A DNA stretch of 64,000 nt from Celerinatantimonas diazotrophica (lineage in GTDB: Bacteria; Pseudomonadota; Gammaproteobacteria; Enterobacterales; Celerinatantimonadaceae). The DNA is taken from NCBI RefSeq assembly GCF_004339545.1, contig NZ_SMGD01000012.1, forward strand, positions 62,001-126,000. Direction: 5' to 3'. The notes below the pieces were generated by a model, which saw only the letters and a program-made list of their open reading frames with translations, was not told the DNA's origin and did no database searches. The position numbers and the translations under genes were made by a program. The number at the start of each line of letters is the position of its first letter. Within the stretch, counting starts at the first letter, position 1. Below, in pieces: positions 11,538 to 21,286 of this stretch.

Positions 11538-12722
11538 GTGTCTAAAGAAAAATTTGAACGTACGAAACCGCACGTTAACGTTGGTACCATCGGTCACGTT
11601 GACCACGGTAAAACTACACTGACCGCCGCGATCACAACTGTTTTGGCAAAAACTTATGGTGGTGCAGCGAAAGACTTTGCTGCAATTGATAACGCCCCTG
11701 AAGAACGTGAACGTGGTATTACTATTAACACTTCGCATGTTGAGTACGATACGCCAACTCGCCACTATGCGCACGTTGACTGCCCCGGACATGCTGACTA
11801 TGTGAAAAACATGATCACTGGTGCCGCTCAGATGGACGGTGCTATTCTGGTTGTTGCTGCAACTGACGGCCCTATGCCTCAGACTCGTGAACACATCCTG
11901 TTGTCTCGTCAGGTTGGTGTTCCTTACATCATCGTATTCATGAACAAATGTGACATGGTTGATGATGAAGAGCTGCTCGAACTGGTTGAAATGGAAGTTC
12001 GTGAACTGCTGACTGAATATGAATTCCCAGGTGATGATGTTCCTGTTATTCAGGGTAGTGCTCTGGGCGCGCTGCAAGGCGAAGCTAAATGGGAAGAAAA
12101 AATCCTTGAGCTAGCTAAAGCTCTGGATGAAAACATCCCAGAACCAATTCGCGATATTGACCACCCATTCCTGCTGCCTATTGAAGACGTATTCTCAATT
12201 TCTGGCCGTGGTACTGTAGTTACTGGTCGTGTTGAACGTGGTATTTTGAAAGTTGGTGAAGAAGTTGAAATCGTAGGTATTCACGATACTCAGAAAACCA
12301 CTTGTACCGGTGTTGAAATGTTCCGCAAAATGTTGGACGAAGGACGCGCTGGTGAAAACGTTGGTGCACTGTTGCGTGGTACTAAGCGTGAACAGGTTGA
12401 ACGGGGTCAGGTTCTGTCTAAACCAGGTACAATTACACCTCATACTCACTTCGAAGCTGAAGTGTATGTATTGAGCAAAGAAGAAGGTGGCCGTCATACT
12501 CCTTTCTTCAAAGGTTACCGTCCACAGTTCTACTTCCGTACAACTGACGTAACCGGTGCTGTTGAACTGCCTGAAGGTGTTGAAATGGTTATGCCTGGCG
12601 ACAACGTGAAGTTCACAGTACAACTGATCTGCCCAATCGCAATGGACGAAGGTCTGCGTTTTGCGATTCGTGAAGGTGGTCGTACAGTTGGTGCTGGTGT
12701 GGTTTCTAAAATCATCGCTTAA
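11538..12722 (+). CDS. tuf: Elongation factor Tu
   Basis: EF-Tu delivers aminoacyl-tRNA to the ribosomal A site. It has 394 residues and starts with GTG at 11538 after AGAAGGT, as is common for tuf. The GTPase motifs [18 protein letters not shown] and NKCD are present, and the protein ends [11 protein letters not shown]. It is the last gene of the str operon before a strong terminator. Only one tuf lies in this window; many gammaproteobacteria carry a second near rpoBC or tRNA genes. Confidence 0.97.
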   Translation: MSKEKFERTKPHVNVGTIGHVDHGKTTLTAAITTVLAKTYGGAAKDFAAIDNAPEERERGITINTSHVEYDTPTRHYAHVDCPGHADYVKNMITGAAQMDGAILVVAATDGPMPQTREHILLSRQVGVPYIIVFMNKCDMVDDEELLELVEMEVRELLTEYEFPGDDVPVIQGSALGALQGEAKWEEKILELAKALDENIPEPIRDIDHPFLLPIEDVFSISGRGTVVTGRVERGILKVGEEVEIVGIHDTQKTTCTGVEMFRKMLDEGRAGENVGALLRGTKREQVERGQVLSKPGTITPHTHFEAEVYVLSKEEGGRHTPFFKGYRPQFYFRTTDVTGAVELPEGVEMVMPGDNVKFTVQLICPIAMDEGLRFAIREGGRTVGAGVVSKIIA

Positions 12723-12741
12723 GCTTAAAAGCACCAATGAC

Positions 12742-12769
12742 AAAAACCGCCACGAATGGCGGTTTTTTT
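12742..12769 (+). terminator. Intrinsic terminator of the str operon
   Basis: AAAACCGCCA and TGGCGGTTTT flank a CGAA loop, followed by a run of T, 20 bases after the tuf stop. Confidence 0.92.
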
Positions 12770-13223
12770 ATCTCTTTAATTTATCGGCACAAAGACTGGG
12801 GAGGTAAGATCAAAGTTCATACTCCCTCTTATAAAAATGGTACATAAAGATGCCCCGATGTTAGATAAATATCATGGGATTGTCTTTGTTTAAACTCTAT
12901 CTACTTGCCACTGCTAGCGGTTGGGGCGATTCGTTAGTTAGGGTTTTAGAACTCGGCCATGGGGCATTTGCGATAAACACTGATGCCATTCAGATTGCCA
13001 TAACTCTCAACAATTTTAATGTCACTGAAATCGAGCGGGTCAGTGGTGTTCGATTGCCCATCTCTACGGCTATTTTTGAGTGAGCCAGTAAATTTTAGAA
13101 TACTCCATCGGCAAATCCGCACCAGCTTAGCATCTTTATTAAGTGCATTATAAACCAGTGATGCCCATTATTGAGTCATCAACACGTTCATCACTGGGTT
13201 TATTTAGAATAGAAATGAAAAAG
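12770..13223. other. Intergenic stretch without a convincing gene
   Basis: About 450 bases. A plus-strand open frame at 12874-13083 (69 codons) has no good ribosome-binding site and no recognisable product. At 13152-13201 there is a long imperfect inverted repeat (AAACCAGTGATG / CATCACTGGGTTT, loop of 25) just beyond the yghU stop. It could serve as that gene's transcription end on the minus strand. Confidence 0.4.
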
Positions 13224-14069
13224 TTAGAGGTTTAACGCGGTAAAATCACTGGCATCATGACGTTCGTCTAGATGGGGCTCTCCCCAGGTTCGGTTGACAA
13301 TTTTACCTCGTTTGACTGCAGGACGCTCTGCAATATGCTGTGCCCAGCGCTGCAGGTTCGGATAGGTATTCACGTCAAGGAATTCAGCTGCATCATATAT
13401 GTCGCCTAATACCAGTGAACCATACCAAGGCCAAATCGCGATATCCGCAATACTGTATTCGCCTCCTGCAATGTATGGGTGTTGGGCACATTGCTTGTCG
13501 AGCAGGTCAAGTTGGCGTTTGGTTTCCATGGTAAAGCGATTAATCGCATACTCGATTTTTTCTGGTGCGTAGTTGTAGAAATGACCAAAACCACCGCCCA
13601 AATAAGGAGCACTCCCCTGAAGCCAGAAGAGCCAGTTCATCTGTTCAACACGAATAGATGGATCTGCTGAGAGAAACTCGCCGAATTTTTCGGCTAGATA
13701 TAGCAAAATATGGCCTGATTCAAACACGCGAACAGAAGGTTTTGCATGGGTATCTAGCAATGCCGGTATTTTAGAATTTGGATTCAATTCAACAAAACCG
13801 CTGGAGAACTGTTCGCTTTCGCCAATGCGGATGAGATGAGCATCGTACTCAGCACCTTCAATCCCCAATGCCAGCAGCTCTTCAAGCATAATCGTGACTT
13901 TTTGACCATTGGGGGTCCCCATTGAATAAAGTTGCAATGGATGTTTGCCTTGGGGAAGGTCAGATTGATAGCGAGCACCTGCAGTGGGACGATTAATGCT
14001 AGACCAGGTACCGCCTGCATCACTGTCGTTGTGCCAGACTTTAGGAACCTGATAAGTATCATTGCTCAT
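13224..14069 (-). CDS. yghU: Glutathione-dependent disulfide-bond oxidoreductase, YghU type
   Basis: Member of the Nu-class glutathione transferase family. YghU and YfcG bind two glutathione molecules and reduce disulfides and organic peroxides. The product is 281 residues (E. coli 288). It shares QLYSMGTPNGQKVTIMLEELLALG, QFSSGFVELNPNSKIPALLD, VFESGHILLYLAEKFG and GGGFGHFYNYAPEKIEYAINRFTME with family members; each is conserved in E. coli YghU. The frame extends to 14135, but the ATG at 14069 follows AGGAGAC and gives the family N-terminus. It stands alone, with the ybjX-like gene upstream on the same strand. Confidence 0.93.
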   Translation of the reverse strand: MSNDTYQVPKVWHNDSDAGGTWSSINRPTAGARYQSDLPQGKHPLQLYSMGTPNGQKVTIMLEELLALGIEGAEYDAHLIRIGESEQFSSGFVELNPNSKIPALLDTHAKPSVRVFESGHILLYLAEKFGEFLSADPSIRVEQMNWLFWLQGSAPYLGGGFGHFYNYAPEKIEYAINRFTMETKRQLDLLDKQCAQHPYIAGGEYSIADIAIWPWYGSLVLGDIYDAAEFLDVNTYPNLQRWAQHIAERPAVKRGKIVNRTWGEPHLDERHDASDFTALNL

Positions 14070-14150
14070 ATTTGTCTCCTTATTGCATTGAGTATTGCAT
14101 ACGGATACTAAACTTAAGAAATCCATTGTAATCACAATGGGTTGGTGTTG

Positions 14151-15092
14151 TCATCCAAAGCATTTTGAATGCAGTTGATTCATACCGGGATTAGCGCATT
14201 GCTGATGGGGTAGACAATGGCCACTCAAACAGGGCATTAATGCGCTCGATAATTCATCTTCGTAATGATCTAACCAGGCATAGCGCTCGCGGTATGTTTT
14301 ACGCCGAGAGCGTTTGATTTCTTCAATGGGTCTGCGGCTTGTCGCAACAGGTAACTGGAAAAACCATTCATCAGCGCTAACCCCTTCTAACTCTTCCCAA
14401 AGCTGGTCATAGTTCAGATTAAAGCGCTGTGCTTTGCCATGATAGCGTTTAGCGTTATAAATATGTGCTTCATTTTTCACTGCATAGAGTGACTTAATCT
14501 CAAGCTGTTGGGCTAGCAGTTGTAATGTGATAACCATAAAAGACTTCGGCCGCATGCCATAAAAGGTTTTGGTAAACTGATGGCTGAAGCCATTATCGTT
14601 GGTGCTTCCTTGTATGCATCCGATATAAAAACTACCCGCATGATAGGTAAACGCCAACAGATAATAAACATTGTTTTGAGTATCTTTTAACGACAGTGTT
14701 AATTCACCTTCTTTGCGAGCTTTACCATCAAAGCTTAATGTGACCAGATAGTGCTGCTCATCTTTATCAAGCTGTGCCAGTACGACTTCGTCCAAATAGA
14801 TAGTTTCACGGGTTTGTGCTGTAAACGTCTGTTCCAGCCAGTGATAATGATCATTGAGCCATTCTAGAGTTGCTTTCTTGTTTAGACCCACATGGATAAA
14901 AGGCACCATGCATTTCATTAGATACTTGGGCTGTTTATTCAGCAGCAGCATGCGGTCGCCTTGGGCTACAAATTTTACCATTTTGCGAAAATAAGGATAA
15001 AAAACTAAGGCACGAAAGATAAACTTACTCACTTGACGTGCTTTATGTTTTTTATTGTGCGCACAGGCTTTAAGAGCCGATTGGACGATCAT
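14151..15092 (-). CDS. VirK/YbjX family protein (DUF535)
   Basis: A 313-residue member of the DUF535 family, which includes Shigella VirK and E. coli/Salmonella YbjX. Those proteins are linked to envelope stress, antimicrobial-peptide resistance and export of virulence proteins; the molecular activity is unclear. No signal peptide or membrane helix is evident. The family core is recognisable in YYLLAFTYH, FYIGCIQGS, KTFYGMRPKSFMV, YAVKNEAHIYNAKRY and NYDQLWEELEG. A GTG one codon upstream (15095) is an equally possible start; AAGGGG lies before both. A cysteine/histidine-rich tail (CLSGHCLPHQQC) is notable. Confidence 0.8.
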   Translation of the reverse strand: MIVQSALKACAHNKKHKARQVSKFIFRALVFYPYFRKMVKFVAQGDRMLLLNKQPKYLMKCMVPFIHVGLNKKATLEWLNDHYHWLEQTFTAQTRETIYLDEVVLAQLDKDEQHYLVTLSFDGKARKEGELTLSLKDTQNNVYYLLAFTYHAGSFYIGCIQGSTNDNGFSHQFTKTFYGMRPKSFMVITLQLLAQQLEIKSLYAVKNEAHIYNAKRYHGKAQRFNLNYDQLWEELEGVSADEWFFQLPVATSRRPIEEIKRSRRKTYRERYAWLDHYEDELSSALMPCLSGHCLPHQQCANPGMNQLHSKCFG

Positions 15093-15480
15093 CACTGCTA
15101 CCCCTTAATTATTGGCTTCTTTGACTAACTTTTATTGTTTTAAATAGAATGACTTGCATCCGTTACAAGTTATAAGCAAACAATTCCATTGTTTAATAAA
15201 GGGTCATTCTTGAAATGGCTTTGCGTTCAGTGTGCAGGTGCAATGATTAATGGAACAATATTGCAGAAATCCCTAAGTTGGTAGGTTCACATCCAAATGT
15301 TGCGATTGTGTTAACTGAAGGCCTAATGATTATATAAAACGGAGCTAGAGCTTGTAAACTACTAATCGTATTGGGGGCTCTGTTTCTTGGTTTTCTATCT
15401 ACAGCAAGTCCTCAGAAGGAGCGATAGCTGATGCGTGAATAGCTTATCGATAACAAAAAGTTGACTATTCTCATGGGGGC

Positions 15481-15555
15481 AGGATGGCATGGATGATGAC
15501 TTACTTTTTAAGGTTTCATCAATAAAAAACAAGAAAATTCCACCCATGCCATCCT
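15481..15555. repeat. Spaced 12-bp inverted repeat
   Basis: AGGATGGCATGG at 15481-15492 is mirrored by CCATGCCATCCT at 15544-15555, with 51 bases between. There is no T-run after it, so it is not an obvious terminator. It may be a remnant of an element end or an operator pair. Confidence 0.6.
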
Positions 15556-15750
15556 CTTGTTATATTGTCATTAAAGGAAAAATTCAAGGTAATATTTCGA
15601 TTCGCTCCAATATATGTATCTGTGAAATTCGACGGAAACATTGAAGTACGAGTGATAAGGCAAAATACAGGGACGATGCAGTTCTTTATGTCCTCTCACG
15701 CCAGTCTAAACATGAGTGATCTGCTCTAATTGAACCGGACACTTTAATAA

Positions 15751-15834
15751 TCGAATATAATAATTCAATATACGGCTGATGGTGATTTGTCGCCAGTTGA
15801 ATATGAGCAAACTCCTTTAAGAAAAGTGTCCTGA
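15751..15834 (+). pseudogene. IS3-family transposase (OrfB) C-terminal remnant
   Basis: The frame at 15751 reads a short tail with ADGDLSPVEYEQ and a stop at 15834. This resembles the HS-x-L-x-x-LSPxEYE ending of IS3-family OrfB integrases. The rest of the transposase is missing. AAGTGTCC occurs inverted at 15738-15745 and 15824-15831, perhaps from the element ends. The call rests on about 20 residues. Confidence 0.5.
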
Positions 15835-16088
15835 TTTAGTTGTGCAGAATAAGCCCCTCCAATGATTATAATACATCGCCCTAATATACTTACTTTTCTG
15901 TTCATCTTACCTATCGTTATTTATTAATAATAATGTAATTAACAATATTGGTGGCGTTACCAAAATTCAATGGGAATTGATCCAGACTCTTCAGAGGGTT
16001 AGACAAAATAGAGTGGATAACTGTTAAGGTTAGCGATTAGAGTCTACCCTTATAGTAGGCACATCGCTATCTCTCTAGGAGAAACGTT

Positions 16089-16478
16089 ATGAGCTATAAA
16101 CACATTTTAGTTGCCATTGATTTGTCTGACGAATCAAGCAAAATGCTAGTCGAGAAAGCACTCGAACAAGCGGTCCCTAGTCAATCCAAGGTATCGATTG
16201 TCTATGTTGACGTAGACCATATTGTCGAAGAACGAAAAGATCGACAGCACTATAAAGAGCAGTTGCAACAATTGGTGGATCAATGTGATTACCCGATTAC
16301 TGACACTTCGGTGGTGATTGGTGACTTAGTCGTCAAAGTGGCTGGGATGGTTGAAAAGGAACATGTCGATTTAGTGGTTTGCGGGCATCGCGACCGCTCT
16401 GTCACTCATTTATTCAGCTCAGCTGCAAAGCTGGTGAATAATGTGAGTGTCGACTTGCTAGTTGTACATTTAGACTGA
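16089..16478 (+). CDS. uspA: Universal stress protein, UspA class
   Basis: Small cytoplasmic stress protein with the Usp alpha/beta fold, usually dimeric. It has 129 residues (E. coli UspA 144). YKHILVAIDLSDES at the start and DLVVCGHRD...SSAAKLVNNVSVDLLVV at the end match UspA closely. The glycine-rich GxxGx9GS nucleotide loop of ATP-binding Usps is absent, as in UspA proper. The ATG follows TAGGAG. It is monocistronic by spacing. Roles are known only generally (growth arrest, oxidative stress, adhesion in E. coli). Confidence 0.9.
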   Translation: MSYKHILVAIDLSDESSKMLVEKALEQAVPSQSKVSIVYVDVDHIVEERKDRQHYKEQLQQLVDQCDYPITDTSVVIGDLVVKVAGMVEKEHVDLVVCGHRDRSVTHLFSSAAKLVNNVSVDLLVVHLD

Positions 16479-16652
16479 TACCTAAAATCAGAAACGGAGA
16501 AGCTATTTTCTAAATAGCAGCGATGAAGAAGGCAGCGTCGCGTTTAAACATTAAAAATGTATTGTAAAAAATTGCTGAGTCTGCTCAAAAAGATGCAATA
16601 TGCTCAGTGAACCACAGTATCTGGGCCCTGTTGTCGGGCATTCTCAGCTCAT

Positions 16653-16994
16653 TTATCGTGATGCTCCGTCAATTGCTCTGACCGGGATGTTTTTTAAAAT
16701 TTCATGGCCTGCCATGCGCATATTGACGGCTAAGATCTGCTCGTCACATTTTGGTGTTGTAACATAGTGGGTGATGCAACCACATAGATTACAACGATGA
16801 AATTCAACTTCGTGGTCTTGCCAAATATAAAAAACCGTATTTTCTTTTGTGTGGGAGACGGTTATCTCTTCTGGAGAATAGTAGGCCCATAACGCCGCAT
16901 ATCTTCGACATATTGAACAATTACATTGACCGACCTCGCTAGGGGAGGCTGGTAATTTGAGATGGATATTTCCACAATGACATGTGACTTCCAT
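16653..16994 (-). CDS. GFA/CENP-V family zinc-binding protein
   Basis: A 113-residue protein of the glutathione-dependent formaldehyde-activating (GFA) family. The zinc cysteines are in place: CHCG at residues 5-7, CNCSICRR near 24-29, and CNLC near 68-71 followed by the usual HYV. Despite the family name, most members have unproven activity. It lies downstream of the second EF-G on the same strand but is separated from it by a terminator. Confidence 0.85.
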   Translation of the reverse strand: MEVTCHCGNIHLKLPASPSEVGQCNCSICRRYAALWAYYSPEEITVSHTKENTVFYIWQDHEVEFHRCNLCGCITHYVTTPKCDEQILAVNMRMAGHEILKNIPVRAIDGASR

Positions 16995-17112
16995 GGACTA
17001 TGCTCCGCATATTAACTTGAAACCTTTCACCACTGAAGGTGCGTTATTATCTGTCAATCTTTATCAGCTCATTCTATCTCGATGTAAATAGTTTTGTGGT
17101 GAATTTAACCAA

Positions 17113-17143
17113 TAAAAAAACCGCCGCAAGAGCGACGGTTTTT
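17113..17143 (-). terminator. Intrinsic terminator of the second EF-G gene
   Basis: The stem AAAAACCG(C/T)CGC runs over 17116-17127 and 17132-17143. On the minus strand the one irregular pair is a G-U wobble and a T-run follows, so it points leftward. It starts 19 bases after the stop codon. Confidence 0.9.
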
Positions 17144-17161
17144 AATCCACAAGTTAGCTAA

Positions 17162-19252
17162 TTATTTAGCTGCTTTGCGAGCTTTAGCTTCTGCAATCAC
17201 TTGTTCAGCAACGTTCTGTGGACAAGGCAGATAGTGAGAGAATTCCATAGAGAATTGACCACGACCAGAGGTGATTGTACGCAGGTGGCCAATGTAACCA
17301 AACATTTCTGATAATGGTACATCTGCTTTAATACGTACACCTGTCGCACCTGGATCCTGAGCTTTGATCATACCACGGCGACGGTTCAAGTCACCGATAA
17401 CATCACCAACATTGTCATCAGGAGTGAATACGTCAACTTTCATGATCGGTTCAATCAGCTGAGGGCCTGCTTTTGGCATAGACTGACGGAATGCGCCTTT
17501 CGCTGCAATTTCAAACGCAATTGCAGAGGAGTCGACTGCATGGTAACCACCATCAAACAGTTCAACTTCAACATCAAGCACTGGGTAACCCGCCAGAACC
17601 CCTTCCTGCATCATGCCAGCGAAGCCTTTTTCAATGGCTGGGAAGAATTCTTTAGGTACGTTACCACCAACCACGGTTGAGGTGAATTTGAAGCCTGAAC
17701 CCACTTCACCAGGTTTGATGCGGTAGTCGATTTTACCGAACTGACCAGAACCACCAGACTGTTTCTTATGGGTGTAGCTATCTTCAACTTCCTGAGTGAT
17801 CGTTTCACGGTAAGCAACCTGAGGTTTACCGACATCCAGTTCAACACCGTAAGTACGCTTAAGGATGTCAACTTTGATATCCAAGTGTAATTCACCCATC
17901 CCTTTAAGGATGGTTTCACCTGAATCTTCATCAGTTTCAACCTGGAATGATGGATCTTCGGCCACCATTTTACCGATTGCGATCCCCATTTTTTCAACAG
18001 AACCTTTGTCTTTTGGCGAAACAGCAATTGAGATCACTGGTTCTGGGAAGATCATAGGTTCCAGAGTACAAGGGTGTTTCACATCACACAAAGTATGACC
18101 GGTTTGAACGTTTTTCATCCCTACAACTGCGATGATGTCACCAGCTTGAGCTGAAGTCAGCTCGGTACGGTCATTTGCGTTCATTTCGACCATACGACCG
18201 ATACGTTCTGTTTTACCGGTTGCAGCGTTCAAAATGGTGTCACCTTTTTTCATCACACCAGAGTAGATGCGGATAAAGGTGAGGGCACCGAAACGGTCAT
18301 CCATAATTTTGAATGCTAATGCGCGCAGCGGTTCGTCTGCAGAAACAATGGCTTTTTCACCGGTTGGTTCACCTGTTTCTTCATCAGTCAGCTCTTGAGG
18401 GTCAACTTCAGTTGGCGCAGGCAGATAATCAACAACAGCATCCAGTACCAGCTGGATCCCTTTGTTTTTAAATGCACTACCGCAATAAGTTGGGAAGAAC
18501 TCAAGTTTACGAGTCCCTTCACGGATACACCGTTTAAGATCTTCGATACTTGGCTCGGTACCATCTTCAAGGTATTCCATCATCAGGTCTTCATCTAATT
18601 CCAGAGCTGTTTCGATCAGCTCTTCGCGATACGCTTGCGCGTCGTCAACTAGATCTGCAGGAATATCAACAATTTCATAGTTTTCTGGAAGTCCGGTTTC
18701 ATCCCAGATGTAAGCTTTTTGTTGAAGAACATCAACAACACCTTTGAAGTCATCTTCACGGCCAATTGGCAGCGTCATAACCAGTGGGCGAGCTTTCAGT
18801 ACATCTTTAATCTGTTTGACAACGCGATAGAAGTCCGCGCCCATACGGTCAAGTTTATTGACAAAGATCACACGGGCAACTTCAGATTCGTTTGCATAAC
18901 GCCAGTTGGTTTCTGATTGGGGTTCAACGCCACCACTACCACAGAATACACCCACACCGCCGTCGAGAACTTTCAGAGAACGATATACTTCAACTGTGAA
19001 GTCAACGTGTCCTGGAGTATCGATAATGTTCAGGCGGTGATCTTTCCAAAAACAGGTTGTTGCAGCGGACTGAATAGTAATCCCACGTTCTGCTTCCTGT
19101 TCCATGAAGTCGGTTGTTGCTGCACCATCATGAACTTCACCGGTTTTATGAATTTTACCAGTCAATTTCAAGATTCGTTCAGTTGTTGTGGTTTTACCAG
19201 CGTCAACATGGGCAAAAATGCCTATGTTTCGGTATTTTAGAAGGTCTGTCAT
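17162..19252 (-). CDS. Second elongation factor G paralogue (FusA2/FusB type)
   Basis: A complete translational GTPase of 696 residues. It has [44 protein letters not shown] and the full domain III-V set ending in a KARKAAK tail. It differs from the fusA product throughout: [28 protein letters not shown] and [13 protein letters not shown] match the second EF-G of Shewanella and Vibrio. In Pseudomonas and others, paired EF-Gs divide translocation and recycling; the division here is unknown. I use the ATG at 19252 ([11 protein letters not shown]); the eight codons before it are not family-like. It is a single-gene unit with its own terminator. Confidence 0.92.
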   Translation of the reverse strand: MTDLLKYRNIGIFAHVDAGKTTTTERILKLTGKIHKTGEVHDGAATTDFMEQEAERGITIQSAATTCFWKDHRLNIIDTPGHVDFTVEVYRSLKVLDGGVGVFCGSGGVEPQSETNWRYANESEVARVIFVNKLDRMGADFYRVVKQIKDVLKARPLVMTLPIGREDDFKGVVDVLQQKAYIWDETGLPENYEIVDIPADLVDDAQAYREELIETALELDEDLMMEYLEDGTEPSIEDLKRCIREGTRKLEFFPTYCGSAFKNKGIQLVLDAVVDYLPAPTEVDPQELTDEETGEPTGEKAIVSADEPLRALAFKIMDDRFGALTFIRIYSGVMKKGDTILNAATGKTERIGRMVEMNANDRTELTSAQAGDIIAVVGMKNVQTGHTLCDVKHPCTLEPMIFPEPVISIAVSPKDKGSVEKMGIAIGKMVAEDPSFQVETDEDSGETILKGMGELHLDIKVDILKRTYGVELDVGKPQVAYRETITQEVEDSYTHKKQSGGSGQFGKIDYRIKPGEVGSGFKFTSTVVGGNVPKEFFPAIEKGFAGMMQEGVLAGYPVLDVEVELFDGGYHAVDSSAIAFEIAAKGAFRQSMPKAGPQLIEPIMKVDVFTPDDNVGDVIGDLNRRRGMIKAQDPGATGVRIKADVPLSEMFGYIGHLRTITSGRGQFSMEFSHYLPCPQNVAEQVIAEAKARKAAK

Positions 19253-19589
19253 AACAATACTCAGTTGGAGACACAAAATTTCGCGGTATTTTACCTATTT
19301 TTTTGATGTATTTCTCGTCGTTTTTTAGATTAAATACCATTCTTTGTAAAATTTTCTTTGGAAATTTAGTCTAAGCCGATAGTTTCTAGATTGTTTGATG
19401 TTTAACCAAGCGCTATATTGCGATTTCCAAAGATCACAGAGGATCATAGCTGAAGTTTAATTTTTTGCTGAGCTTGTCCCTGATTCAGCGCTTTTCTGGG
19501 GATTTTGGGTAATGATATAAAGGGAAATGGGTAGATTGATTATTACTATTGCCAATAGGTTCAAAGGCTTATCCTCGATAGGATGTTTC

Positions 19590-19627
19590 TTAAGCAATTA
19601 AAGTCCTTGTCTTTAAGCAATTAAAGT
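19590..19627 (+). repeat. Tandem 15-base direct repeat
   Basis: TTAAGCAATTAAAGT occurs at 19590-19604 and again at 19613-19627, eight bases apart, inside the candidate small RNA. Repeated single-stranded motifs before a terminator are typical of sRNA pairing regions. Confidence 0.8.
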
Positions 19628-19630
19628 TTT

Positions 19631-19659
19631 GCGCTCTTCAACTGAAGAGCGCTTTTTTT
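19631..19659 (+). terminator. Orphan intrinsic terminator
   Basis: GCGCTCTTCA (19631-19640) and TGAAGAGCGC (19643-19652) form a perfect stem followed by seven T on the plus strand. On the minus strand only AAAACTTT follows, so it would end the MFS transcript poorly. Confidence 0.85.
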
Positions 19660-19675
19660 ATCTCGCCATTGGAGA

Positions 19676-21085
19676 CTATTGTCCCGGTTCCAGCGCGGCT
19701 TCACGTTGCGGGTGATGTTTAAAGTGCATCACTTTTAAGCTAATCAACACCAGAATCACCGATAAGACCGTGATCGCATGTCCCAGAGCATTGAGGGCGC
19801 CGTGATTTAGAAATAGCGAATAGCAAGCGCCAGCAACGGCCGTCCCCAAGGCAAAGCAACTTTGCTGAATCGTATTGAGGGCACTACTGGCGGCCCCTGC
19901 TTGATGCAGGGGGACATTGCTTAAGGCAATGCGGTACGCTGAGGTGAGCATAAATGCATTCCCTAGCCCAACCAGACCGGTTGCAAACGACAACTGCACG
20001 AGTGTAATCGTCGCATTATAGTGGTGAATCAGGACGGCTGTCGTGATAAACCCTACCAAGGTTATGAATGAGCCTAGCGCAAAGCTTGAGAAGTAGCTCA
20101 TTTTCCTGACAAGCGAGCGACTTATCATGGAGCCCACAAAAAACATGATTCCCAACGCAATAAAGCTATCACCGGATAAGCGGGGCGAAAAATGCAGTGC
20201 TTTTTGCAGCGTGAGCGCACTCACAAACAAGTATCCGGCGTAACAGAAGGTCACCGCCGATTCACTTAAAAAGCCAATGCGGGTTATTTTAACTGTAAAT
20301 AAAGAAGGCGGTAACAGAGGTTGTTCAGCGTGGCGCTCTAGATGTTTTTCGATTTTCCACAGCCAGTAACAAAGTGGTGCGGACGCAAGCAGCAGCAACC
20401 ATAATAGTGGCCAATGTTCAGCCATGCTGATGGGGATAAGAAGCGATAATAACAGTGTGCTAAAAAGCCCCATCCCTTTGAAATCCATCGAACTGATATG
20501 GTTAGAGCGAGTTTCTGGGATGAGTTTAAAACTCAAGGCAATGATGAGTACACAGATGGGTAAGTTAATTAAAAAGGCAACTCGCCAGCCCAATCCAAAG
20601 AAATCTGCACTAATTAAATACCCACCCAACATCTGTCCTAGCGCCACGGATAATCCAGCAACTGCCGTATATATGCCAATAGCCCGGCTATGTTTTTGCC
20701 CGCTTAAGCAAGCGTGAATGGTGGCTAAGATCTGTGGCATTAACAGTGCCCCAAATAATCCCTGTGCCAAACGTCCGAATAGCATCATCACAATTGAACT
20801 TGAGATCGCACAAAGTGCTGAAGCGACTGCAAAACCGGCCATGCCTAGGATGAAAATTTTACGTCGGCCAAAGCGGTCGCCGAGCCTTGCGCCGGTCGCA
20901 ATACAGACGGCAAAGCTGACGCCATACAAGGCAACAATTAATACCAGTGCAGTCGTATTGGCATGCAGGGAAGCCCCAATCACATTCAGCCCGACATTGA
21001 CGATTGAAAAGTCCAGTTGCGGTAGCAATTGCCCCATGACCAATAAAATGAGTCCTAATGAGGATAACGTGTGATCTTTCTGCAT
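19676..21085 (-). CDS. DHA2-type MFS drug transporter
   Basis: A 469-residue inner-membrane major facilitator protein with about 14 hydrophobic segments, as in the DHA2 proton-antiport drug pumps. Motif A reads ARLGDRFGRRKIF after helix 2. PQLDFSIVNVGLN near helix 1 is typical of EmrB-like pumps (D in the first helix). It lies 201 bases from, and divergent to, an XRE-family regulator that is the likely controller. Substrate cannot be inferred. There is no membrane-fusion partner beside it. Confidence 0.85.
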   Translation of the reverse strand: MQKDHTLSSLGLILLVMGQLLPQLDFSIVNVGLNVIGASLHANTTALVLIVALYGVSFAVCIATGARLGDRFGRRKIFILGMAGFAVASALCAISSSIVMMLFGRLAQGLFGALLMPQILATIHACLSGQKHSRAIGIYTAVAGLSVALGQMLGGYLISADFFGLGWRVAFLINLPICVLIIALSFKLIPETRSNHISSMDFKGMGLFSTLLLSLLIPISMAEHWPLLWLLLLASAPLCYWLWKIEKHLERHAEQPLLPPSLFTVKITRIGFLSESAVTFCYAGYLFVSALTLQKALHFSPRLSGDSFIALGIMFFVGSMISRSLVRKMSYFSSFALGSFITLVGFITTAVLIHHYNATITLVQLSFATGLVGLGNAFMLTSAYRIALSNVPLHQAGAASSALNTIQQSCFALGTAVAGACYSLFLNHGALNALGHAITVLSVILVLISLKVMHFKHHPQREAALEPGQ

Positions 21086-21286
21086 AGAGTGAGCTCAGAG
21101 TGTAAATGCTGTTTTTAAAACAGCAGGTGAACCAGAGCATGCTATTATGAACAGTTATAAGAGGTGTACAAGAAATTGACCAGACACGTATAAAAAGTAT
21201 TAGGCTGTTGTTTTCAGGTTGGGTGAATCAGCCTTTGCGCGTGTTACAGTCGTCATTCTAACTCGTCTAGGGAGAGAACAGTTTTG

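Larger units (their letters stand above)
15096..16088. other. Gene-poor 1-kb stretch with element remnants
   Basis: No intact gene is visible. The stretch contains a spaced inverted repeat (15481-15555), a transposase C-terminal scrap (15751-15834) and the uspA promoter region at its right end. The many stops in all frames suggest decayed mobile DNA. Confidence 0.6.
19565..19660 (+). ncRNA. Candidate small RNA with its own terminator
   Basis: The plus strand carries a small hairpin (ATCCT-CGAT-AGGAT, 19571-19584), a 15-base direct repeat, then a strong intrinsic terminator. Both neighbouring genes are on the minus strand, so no annotated plus-strand gene uses this terminator. I cannot see a strong promoter; TATAAA at 19516-19521 is a possible -10. 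The 5' end is a guess. Confidence 0.35.

Noticed and set aside
11487-12077. Long minus-strand open frame (196 codons) opposite tuf
   Set aside because: It is antisense to a highly expressed, strongly codon-biased gene; such shadows are expected and the peptide has no recognisable motif.
12195-12743. Second long minus-strand frame (182 codons) opposite tuf
   Set aside because: It is a shadow of tuf with Thr/Phe/Asn-rich composition caused by reading the complement of biased codons.
12874-13083. 69-codon plus-strand frame after the tuf terminator
   Set aside because: No ribosome-binding site, no known family, and it follows a strong terminator without a visible promoter.
16512-16528. Hairpin GCTATTT-TCT-AAATAGC after uspA as a terminator
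   Set aside because: The stem is AT-rich and no T-run follows it; it is too weak to call.
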